From assembly GCF_036850765.1 (NCBI RefSeq), contig NC_089490.1, positions 124,896,522-124,960,521 of the forward strand: DNA of 64,000 nucleotides. Reading direction: 5' to 3'. The translations under genes and the position numbers were made by a program. Below are positions 57,622 to 64,000 of the stretch, one piece after another. This DNA is from Saccopteryx bilineata. Taxonomy: Eukaryota; Chordata; Mammalia; Chiroptera; Emballonuridae. The notes under the pieces are model-generated. The model saw nothing but the letters and a program-made list of their open reading frames with translations, was not told the DNA's origin and made no database searches. How positions within the stretch are numbered: position 1 is the first letter of the stretch; the number at the start of each line of letters is the position of its first letter.

Positions 57622-58915
57622 CTATTCTGGTTTAAGCTGCTGCTGAAGGTCCAAAAGAATTTTATTAGACTGGCCATCCAATTTCCCCTTATCTGCTCCA
57701 GCAGCAATCAAATCTACCCACATCTGTGTTTGAGTAACCTTTAGGCCCGTTTCCCTTGTTAGTTGGGGGGGGGGGGCAACATAGGCAGCAGCCCTCACTG
57801 CTTTATGGTCCCAAGCGGCCTCCAGCTCTCCCAAATCTGCTACCATCTGTGTAACTGCATTGATGTGCTGCCCCACATAGGGGCCCAAGATAGCCACAAG
57901 TGACCCAAAAAGGGCTGATGGGGCGCTCGCAAGGATAAATTCCCTCATTTTTGTGGTAAACACTTCCTTGTCTGGCCCACGGGACCCAGGGTTGAAAACA
58001 GCATTCTTCATACCTATTTCCTGAAGGACCTTTACTAACTCACTGTAGCACTGCCACTGACTCACTGCCACTGGTCATTCTCCAGCATTCTGCCAGACCA
58101 TACGAATGGTGGCCATCTCCCATTCTAATAGGGTATGGTCTCCTGGGTTGCCATGGTGGTTCTGAAGACGCTGCCTCAAGAAGGAGTATGTGGTAATGGC
58201 AGCCAATTTCTCCATCTCTGTTCCAGAAAGCATAATGCCATCCACCCTGTGTCCCATAATCGTAGTAACCAGGCTACCAGGGATTCAGTAGGTTTCTGCC
58301 TCAATTGTGCCCCTAACTCCATCAGCTCTGCCTGGGTACAGAGCCAGACCACAGAGTGTTCCATTACCTGGGCAGGAGGCTGTGGCTGCCCCTGAGGGAC
58401 TCTTTGTGCTGGGTTTTTACCTTCTTGGTGACCACTGGTTGGGCTCTCAGCGTGCGTATTACAGCTTCAGCCTGAGCCTTCTCATCCTCAAAAGAGGAGT
58501 TGCAAGCGCCTGCTCCCGCTGACTCAAAGCCAATCCACTGGAATGGATGCTGCTGCTCCTGTGGTGACCGTTTAGGCTCCTGTGGCTGCTGGCTTTTGGC
58601 CAAAAACTGAGACTCGAGCTCTTGAATCTGCAGTTGTTTCTCCAACAACTGACGGTTCAAATGTTCAGCTTCCAGGGCAAACTGCAACTCGCGAACCTGT
58701 GATTCCTTCTCCAGTGCTCGCTCCAATTCCAGCCTTTTCTGCCATTTGATCTGAAATTCATACTGAAGCTGTCGACCTTGCATGGCTTCTTGCACAGAAC
58801 TCCTGGTTTCCTCTTGAGTAAAGAACACGCAGCCCATGTTCCCTAAAAGGACAGCCATGGGGAGCCAGGACAGCAACCAGTCTTCTACCCCACCCCTCAA
58901 GGGTTGCGGCCCCAT
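57622..58915 (-). pseudogene. gag remnant with long coiled coil
   Basis: Gag forms the particle. A Met-Gly start at 58913-58915 (MGPQPLRGG) would suit myristoylation. The first open part (58364-58915, about 183 codons) has a long Gln/Glu/Leu coiled coil (LELERALEKESQVRELQFAL..., LLEKQLQIQELESQFL). Stops and shifts follow at 58070-58364 (IMLSGTEMEKLAAITTYSFL region). The frame 57622-58071 has capsid-like text (FTTKMREFILASAPSALFGS, TGLKVTQTQMWVDLIAAGAD). No zinc knuckle was seen. A G13 run at 57765-57777 causes one shift. Confidence 0.75.
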
Positions 58916-58931
58916 ACGGATCTCCAAATCC

Positions 58932-58950
58932 TGCTGCAAACTACGCCAAT
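58932..58950 (-). promoter_or_regulatory. Presumed primer-binding region of the provirus
   Basis: On the minus strand, 'attggcgtagtttgcag' follows the LTR end CCTTACA. The TGGCG start is suitable for pairing with a tRNA CCA end, but I cannot assign the tRNA. Confidence 0.5.
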
Positions 58951-59453
58951 TGTAAGGCCAGGAGCCACTATTATAGCCATTCACATGCAGGTTCCCCTTG
59001 GATTCCGGCAGATGGTAAAGAAATGGTGGAGTCGGAGGATGGTGGGCCATTCTGTTTATTGGTGTCTCACCAAGACAGGCAAACCACAAGAGAAGACAAG
59101 GGATCTGCTTTTCCCATGAAGGGCCAGGGATCAGGGAGGCCCCTGCAATGATGATAGCAGGAACCAAGAGAGCAAGCTCCCGGTCTGCCCCACTTTATAG
59201 TATAGAAATCAAAACCTTTTAATTCAATATACAAACAAGGAAGTCTCTGATACAAAGTCACTTATCTGAGGCATAATGGTATTCCTCATAAGAGTGCACC
59301 ACCCCACATCATGCAACAGCCAAGGGTGTGGGGAAAAGCTTAGTCTTAAAACTAAGCCTCAGGCTATAACAACCCAGCCTGCTTACAGTCTGTTCCACAC
59401 ACAATGCAAACTGAGCAAACATATATATCAATTTACAAACTTATTTGACCAAG
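58951..59453 (-). mobile_element. Provirus 5' LTR (copy 3)
   Basis: Starts tgtaaggccaggagcc and ends cttatttgaccaag. On the minus strand it has a TATA-like 'ctataaagtgg'. It is adjacent to the primer-binding region and is thus the promoter LTR. Confidence 0.9.
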
Positions 59454-59459
59454 AGTGAC

Positions 59460-60145
59460 CTTTCACAGAACCCAAGAAAATGGAAGCCAAAGGCTTAACC
59501 ACATACTGAAAACATTTCCAGACTAGGCTCATTTGTGATGTGTCAATGCCATATTTAAAGTTAATAAAGGGAAAAATGTTGATAATCTTAGAAGTAAATA
59601 TATTGTATTTTTACAAACTCAAATATTTTTAAATTACTTTTTTAAAAATAAATCAGGAGACAGAAATCTGGGCTCTGATTCATAAGATTCGGATTCTCCA
59701 AGAAGAGGTATGATGAAATCATTAAACATGGAAAGAGATAAACATATGAAAATCATACAATCATGGGTCTTGAAATTATGTGAATATTGAGACTCCTGTG
59801 GGCCAAAAACCAGGTTGCTTTGTGAAATGACAAACGAGGAAGAGTGGATGGGATTTTTATGTCCAAACAAAAGTATGTTATTACTTTGTATATATCTGGG
59901 AAAGAAATGGAATTTTAAAAATTCAAATTCAAGATAAAGTGAAATTAACCCATCTCAAAACTATCTAAATCAAAAAGGAAAGTATAGACGTTATCTATTA
60001 ATTTTCTGTTATTATTCTACTGAACTAGGTGGCTATTGTCTTTATTCTAAGATTCAGCTCTTAAACTCATTAAAAGTCTGACCATGGAATAGCCATTTAT
60101 CTTTTTTGAGTTAATAACACCTATTCCCTTAGTTACTTTAGAGAT
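59460..60145. other. No gene recognised
   Basis: AT-rich unique DNA between the provirus and the 5S-derived insert. Only short frames. Confidence 0.4.
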
Positions 60146-60160
60146 TAAAGTAGTGCATGT

Positions 60161-60213
60161 TGTCTACGGCCATACCACCCTGAACACGCCCGATCTCGTC
60201 TGATCTCATAAGC
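60161..60213 (+). pseudogene. 3'-truncated 5S rRNA retrocopy (about 53 nt) with perfect 15-bp duplication
   Basis: 'gtctacggccataccaccctgaac' and 'cgcccgatctcgtctgatctc' are the first half of 5S rRNA (5' end exact, few changes), ending in '..ataagc'. taaagtagtgcatgt occurs immediately before (60146-60160) and after (60214-60228) with no A tail. A copy that starts at the RNA 5' end, stops mid-molecule and is bounded by a target duplication fits the 'tailless' class of L1-mobilised retropseudogenes. It lacks the internal promoter's downstream half, so it is not a functional 5S gene. Confidence 0.93.
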
Positions 60214-60322
60214 TAAAGTAGTGCATGTGAATTTACTTGTTTAACCATACTGTGCCTCATATCGGCAGTATTAGTAAAATCTCTACAAATAAATAATTCC
60301 TTGCAATATATATTTTGAAGTA

Positions 60323-60585
60323 ACAGAACCTTTAATCCAATATACAAAATAGGAAAGTCTCTGATATAAAGTCCACCCCACATCAAAAGAGTGGGAAAGG
60401 CTTAGTCCTAAAACCAAGCACAAGGCTACAAGGATCCTGCCTGCCCACAGCCCACTCTCAAGACACATTAATATAATTACATCCATTCCAAGCATAAGGG
60501 CAACTAATATCACCTGCAGAAGGGCTTCCACGTGGGCAGCGCCATCTTTAACAAAGTGAGCGTAATATATTTTATCTGCCCAACA
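60323..60585 (-). mobile_element. Family A LTR, U3 half only
   Basis: 'aacctttaatccaatatacaaaatag', 'gtgggaaaggcttagtcctaaaaccaagc' and '..taatatattttatctgcccaaca' match the U3 half of the LTR at 39601. The U5 half is missing on the left. It abuts a plus-strand U5 piece. Confidence 0.85.
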
Positions 60586-60751
60586 AAACGGAAGTGTTTT
60601 CCTGCTGTATGTTTACTCACTGGCCAGTAGCGAGGCTAGAGTAAAGAAATAGTCCACCATTTTTTGGCTCCACTGTTTCTTTACCATTTGCCTGAATCTA
60701 ATGGGGACCTGCATGTGAATTGCCATGACAGCGATGGCCCCTGGCCTTACA
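60586..60751 (+). mobile_element. LTR U5 piece, opposite orientation
   Basis: 'ttttttggctccactgtttctttaccatttgcctgaatctaatggggacctgcatg...cctggccttaca' is the U5 end of the same LTR group read on the plus strand. Together with the minus-strand U3 piece it makes a head-to-head unit. Confidence 0.8.
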
Positions 60752-60985
60752 GATGAACAATGTGGAGAGTTATCCAAAATATGAGCTAAGTGGACATTAA
60801 AGAAATTCCATAGTGGGTTGGAAAGGAATAATTAAAGGTGGCAAAGAAACTCTATATTAGATTAAGACATGTTATAGCTATAAGGCCAGTTTTCATGAAA
60901 CTAGTGCTTTATAATGAAGCTCCCAATGTAAGATTTTTTTTTCCTCATATATAAGATAATTGACTAGCATCAAAGAATTGTACCA

Positions 60986-61306
60986 TGTGGGTGGAGTGCA
61001 GAGCACATTCCTAGCAGCTGTGGCTGATGCAATGCTGTGAGAACCCTCCAGCTCCCAGAAGCCTCCTGGGCATACCCAGGAAGGGAGCTCGCCCACTACA
61101 AGGAAGTGACTTAGCGCCAATCACGCAGCTCCCTGATCTTTTCAGCCATTGGCTTTGAGGAACACTCTGTAAGGTCCTATTGGCAGAACCCATGTATATA
61201 AGCTAGCTTACTTCCTGAATAAAGTGGATCTGCATCACTGAACCTGGTCCCCGGAGTCGGGTCTTTGTGTCTCCGTTGTCCTCACCCCCAGCAGGACTTG
61301 TCCACA
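60986..61306 (+). mobile_element. 5' LTR of the second ERV
   Basis: Starts tgtgggtggagtgcag and ends gacttgtccaca. TATATAA lies at 61194-61200 and AATAAA at 61218-61223, 18 bp apart, giving a very short R. The first 81 bp recur at 63920-64000 with about 5-10 differences near the end. Confidence 0.9.
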
Positions 61307-61308
61307 AC

Positions 61309-61326
61309 TGGTGCCCAGTGTCAGGC
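61309..61326 (+). promoter_or_regulatory. Primer-binding region of the second ERV
   Basis: 'tggtgcccagtgtcaggc' follows the LTR after 2 bases. The TGG start and position fit a tRNA primer site. The tRNA is not assigned. Confidence 0.6.
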
Positions 61327-61371
61327 AGGGTCCTAACCGGCATCCAAGGGATGGGTGAGTGACCCTCTGAA

Positions 61372-61623
61372 ATGGGAAACCTTCTCCCCCACTCTTGAGC
61401 CCCACAGGCTCGAGCCCTGTACTCCCTATTGCAGGGTAGACGAGTTAAAGTTTGTGAAAAGAATCTCTGTACTTACTGGGAGATTCTCTCTAGTCTCAAT
61501 CCCTGGATTGAGGATGCCCCAATTGGGACCTGGATACTTGGGCCCAAGCTTTCCGGCACGTTCGTTTGGCCGAAGTACATGAGGGACAAACCTTCCCTCT
61601 CGGCCTCATTCCTGCCCTGCTAG
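61372..61623 (+). pseudogene. gag matrix remnant
   Basis: ATG GGA AAC at 61372 gives Met-Gly-Asn, a myristoylation-type start, with a TGA at codon 9. The same frame then reads VKVCEKNLCTYWEILSSLNP and WIEDAPIGTWILGPKL, in the style of betaretrovirus-like matrix domains, to a TAG at 61621. Inactive. Confidence 0.65.
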
Positions 61624-61685
61624 CTATACATGCCAGCCTGACCAGTGCTCAGAGGGTCCCCTGACCTGCTGGGGACCCTCTGCCA

Positions 61686-62060
61686 GTGCCAAAGATATTG
61701 CAGGCTGCCTCTTTCTCTCAGGAGCCCCTACCTCCCTATTTGCCCCCCTCCACTAAGGAGGAAAGTAGTTTAGCCTCTGACAAAATCGTGGCTGAGTGCG
61801 CAGACACGAAACCAACCGAATTGCTAACTGCACCAGCAGCTCTGCTGCCAGAAAAAGCGGAAGTCGCTATTTCCGCATTCCCTGCCAGGGCTCAATGCTC
61901 CACCCCAGCCTCTCAGATGCCATTTTCTCCAACACATGTTCCTGCTGCAGACCCATGGGCCAGCCTATATGCCCCCATGTGTCTTTTTTCTTTCTGTCTG
62001 TCTTGTCTATTTTTCTGTATCTCTCACTTTCTCTCTCCCTTAGCCCTCTCTCTGAAATGA
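61686..62060 (+). pseudogene. Proline-rich gag spacer remnant
   Basis: The open frame has QEPLPPYLPPST near its start (a PPxY-like late-domain relative), followed by Ala/Pro-rich text and then a hydrophobic run (SFCLSCLFFCISHFLSPLAL) that is probably out-of-frame noise from a CT-rich segment. It follows the matrix remnant. Confidence 0.45.
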
Positions 62061-62189
62061 TGCTGAAAGGACCCAGCCACAGCTCAGTGGCAGGGACTGC
62101 ACCCTCTTTTAATGCAAGGGAGAGGTTATACTTATGTTTTTCAGCCAATTTGGATCCCAGGAACCCCCGAAATTGCTTGACAGGTTTTT

Positions 62190-62583
62190 GTTTTTTGGGT
62201 TTTTTTGCATTTTTCTGAAGCTGGAAACAGGGAGAGACAGTCAGACTCCCACATGCGCCCGACCGGATCCACCCAGCACGCCCACCATGGGGCGACGCTC
62301 TGCCCACCAGGGGGCGATGCTCTGCCCATCCTGGGGGTCGCCATGTTGCGACCAGAGCCACTCTAGCGCCTGAGGCAGAGGCCACAGAGCCATCCCCAGC
62401 GCCCAGGCCATCTTTGCTCCAATGGAGCCTTGGCTGTGGGAGGGGAAGAGAGAGACAGAGAGGAAGGCACGGCAGAGGGATGGAGAAGCAAATGGGTGCT
62501 TCTCCTGTGTGCCCTGGCGGGAATCGAACCCGGGTCCTCCGCACACTAGGCCGACGCTCTACCACTGAGCCAACCGGCCAGGG
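62190..62583 (-). mobile_element. Young tRNA-headed bat SINE inside the second ERV
   Basis: A full reverse copy with intact A and B boxes. A perfect 16-bp duplication tgcttgacaggttttt flanks it (62174-62189, 62584-62599). Confidence 0.95.
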
Positions 62584-62599
62584 TGCTTGACAGGTTTTT

Positions 62600-63219
62600 T
62601 TTGGGCACCCACTAAATGGTTCAGTCTTCACCCATCCAAAACCACAGCCCTGGCCTTTTCCACACTGACTATGCCCAAGGGAAGGAGGTCCTCAGCGCTC
62701 CAGAAGAATACCTCGGAGCTGGTGTGTACACACCCCATCACCTGGGGGGATGTGGAGGCTTTGGTGGGGTGGGCCCAGAGAATTGCCCCTGACGAGCCCC
62801 CAGGACCTGGTGCTCTATTCTTGCTTGTGTGTGCTATAGTAACTGCTGACTCCCAGACACAGACAGTGGCAGCCCGGGGCTCAAGCCTGGCAGCACAAGC
62901 TGGTGTTTTCAGTTCATCTTTGGAGGATGAGGAGAATTGGGCCAGAGTTGCGGTTCACAGACTCCAGAAGGTAAACAGCAGCAGCTGCGGCAGGAGGATG
63001 AACGGAACCCAGGTTTGCATTGCCGAGTGGCCGTTGGAATGGCAGGGAGTGCCTGCTAACCCGCTGGTGGGTTTGCTGACATTTTGGGACATAGGGGTGA
63101 ATGCCATCATGCTCTCCAGAGCAGAGATGGAAATGCTGACTGCTATTGCCACATGTTCCTCCTTGGGACAGTTTAAGACCTGGACCTGCCAGGATGGCAG
63201 GAATGAGGGGGGTGGCTAA
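62600..63219 (+). pseudogene. Chimeric middle of the second ERV (Env-leader-like, then gag-like text)
   Basis: The frame reads THPITWGDVEALVGWAQRIA and a hydrophobic GALFLLVCAIVTADS, which looks like the leader of a betaretrovirus-type Env. It then changes to SSLEDEENWARVAVHRLQ and FWDIGVNAIMLSRAEMEMLT AIAT, which match gag of the provirus at 57622-58915 (SSFEDEKAQAEAVIRTLR and DGIMLSGTEMEKLAAITT). So Env-like and gag-like pieces from different element types share one frame. The Env reading is less certain than the gag match. Confidence 0.55.
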
Positions 63220-63902
63220 TGCCTCGTGTGCATGGACTGATTTCCTGGACTACGACCCAACTGAGCACTGGCTCCTTTGTTGGATGGACTTACGGGTTTT
63301 GGACAACATGAAATACCCTGATGGGGGTAGGGAGTGGTTTTGTTGGAAGCACTCCTCTGCCCCGGAAAGTTTTCCCCATATCTATAAAAAAGGTTGAGGA
63401 CATTTTGCATTTTTGGCAAAGTGCTCAGAGACTGGTGAAATGTACCTTTGTAATTGTTGAAATTGTATGATTTGTCATGTTGTTATAATTTGTGTAATAT
63501 GCCTTGCAACCATATGTAGTACACAGCCCATGGCAAGCCATCCGTTTCGTGTTTGGACGCTGGGACCTTTGTGGGAAGGGGACGTACATGGACCTACATC
63601 CATTTTTTACAGTCAAAATGGAACTGTGTTTAATGACACCTAGGTCTCTGTAACACAATGGGAGGGAAATGACATCCTGACCCCTAGGAGGAATCCCCTG
63701 TTTAAGACCGCCATTCTATTTCCTAACTAGTCAAACATTACAGAAACTTGCCTCATTGTTTAATCCAGCTAATCTATTAGCATATAGTGTAACAGGTATT
63801 ATAATTGTTTTAGTTATACCAGGGTTCTGTTGCATAATGCGTAGCATTCTGAAGCTACAACAACAGCAAGCTGTCATTCATCAAGTCCAATTAGCCTTAA
63901 TT
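63220..63902 (+). pseudogene. Env remnant with transmembrane tail
   Basis: Fragments in several frames: WTDFLDYDPTEHWLLCWMDL at 63236 and on, then stops. At 63756 the frame carries TGIIIVLVIPGFCCIMRSIL, a membrane anchor, and a short polar tail ending LIKREGGG where the polypurine tract begins. That end layout is usual for Env transmembrane subunits of betaretrovirus-like ERVs. No fusion or surface domain is recognisable. Dead. Confidence 0.6.
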
Positions 63903-63919
63903 AAAAGAGAAGGGGGAGG
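63903..63919 (+). promoter_or_regulatory. Polypurine tract of the second ERV
   Basis: 'aaaagagaagggggagg' directly precedes tgtgggtgg, the LTR start. It doubles as the end of the Env-tail frame. Confidence 0.88.
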
Positions 63920-64000
63920 TGTGGGTGGACTGCAGAGCGCATTCCTAGCAGCTGTGGCTGATGCAATGCTGTGAGAACATTACAGCTTCCAGAACCCTCC
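63920..64000 (+). mobile_element. 3' LTR of the second ERV, cut by the window edge
   Basis: tgtgggtggactgcagagcgc and the following 60 bases match the start of the 5' LTR at 60986. The rest lies outside the window. Confidence 0.9.

Larger units (their letters stand above)
43975..59453 (-). mobile_element. Composite env-less provirus: LTR-LTR-internal-LTR, with nested L1s and a MITE
   Basis: The outer borders share agtgac (43969-43974 and 59454-59459, within a 9-bp match). Order on the plus strand: LTR copy 1 (split by the L1 at 44055-52285), LTR copy 2 (52704-53270), polypurine tract, integrase, RNase H, reverse transcriptase, protease, gag, primer-binding region, LTR copy 3 (58951-59453). 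Transcription is right to left. No env is present. All genes carry stops or shifts. Later insertions are a full-length L1, a 335-bp L1 (53862) and a hAT MITE (56487). The retrovirus class is not settled by eye. Confidence 0.88.
60986..64000 (+). mobile_element. Second ERV, deleted and chimeric, running off the window
   Basis: 5' LTR 60986-61306, primer-binding region, a gag start, a proline-rich segment, a mixed middle, an Env transmembrane remnant, a polypurine tract and the first 81 bp of the 3' LTR. About 2.6 kb of interior is far too short for gag-pro-pol-env, and no pol motif was seen. A young SINE (62190-62583, minus) is inserted. Confidence 0.85.

Noticed and set aside
60161..60213. 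Functional 5S rRNA gene
   Set aside because: Only the first half is present, without the rest of the internal control region or a T-run terminator, and it is bounded by a target duplication.
1..64000. CRISPR array, prokaryotic operon or phage
   Set aside because: No spaced direct repeats of CRISPR type. Repeat content and splice sites show a mammalian nuclear genome.

Overview
This window looks like nuclear DNA from a bat, most likely a rhinolophoid (horseshoe-type) bat. It is AT-rich with long gene-poor stretches. It carries old mammalian repeats (MIR, L2, L1M), Ves-type tRNA-derived SINEs, Rhin-1-like SINEs, a young tRNA-headed SINE, hAT and mariner DNA transposons of the kind known to be recently active in bats, and several layers of LTR retroelements. 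No prokaryotic feature, operon or CRISPR array is present. The species call is inferred from repeat style only.

The only host-gene signal is a plus-strand series of short exons with good splice sites and compatible phases at 17208-17321, 24551-24748, 27782-27860, 28954-29024 and 40746-40863. Their peptides (an EF-hand-like segment, then a coiled coil) resemble the N-terminal half of KASH5-type dynein-adaptor/LINC proteins. The second exon carries two in-frame stops and an apparent 1-nt deletion, while the others stay open. Exon 1 joins exon 3 in phase, so the EF-hand exon may have decayed in a gene that is otherwise kept, or the whole locus may be dying. A processed pseudogene of unidentified parent lies at 15370-16020.

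Layout: 0-11.8 kb is old repeats and unique DNA. 11.8-15.4 kb is a 5'-inverted (twin-primed) L1. 15.4-29 kb is the first four exons among old L1M, LTR, Ves and hAT copies. 30.5-40.5 kb is a nest of DNA transposons and LTRs, including a near-full-length hAT element with a broken transposase (32444-35628) split by a solo LTR, and LTRs inside LTRs.

43975-59453 is one composite: a minus-strand env-less provirus arranged LTR-LTR-pol-gag-LTR and flanked by a shared target duplication. Its first LTR holds a full-length L1 (44055-52285) with a tandem-monomer 5' UTR, an intact ORF1 and a damaged ORF2. Its pol region holds a small L1 and an hAT MITE. At 60.16 kb a 3'-truncated 5S rRNA copy is flanked by a perfect 15-bp duplication. 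From 60986 to the window end lies a second, internally deleted and apparently chimeric betaretrovirus-like element whose 3' LTR is cut by the window edge.

The only intact long reading frame that looks functional is L1 ORF1. All retroviral, transposase and ORF2 genes carry stops, frameshifts or insertions.
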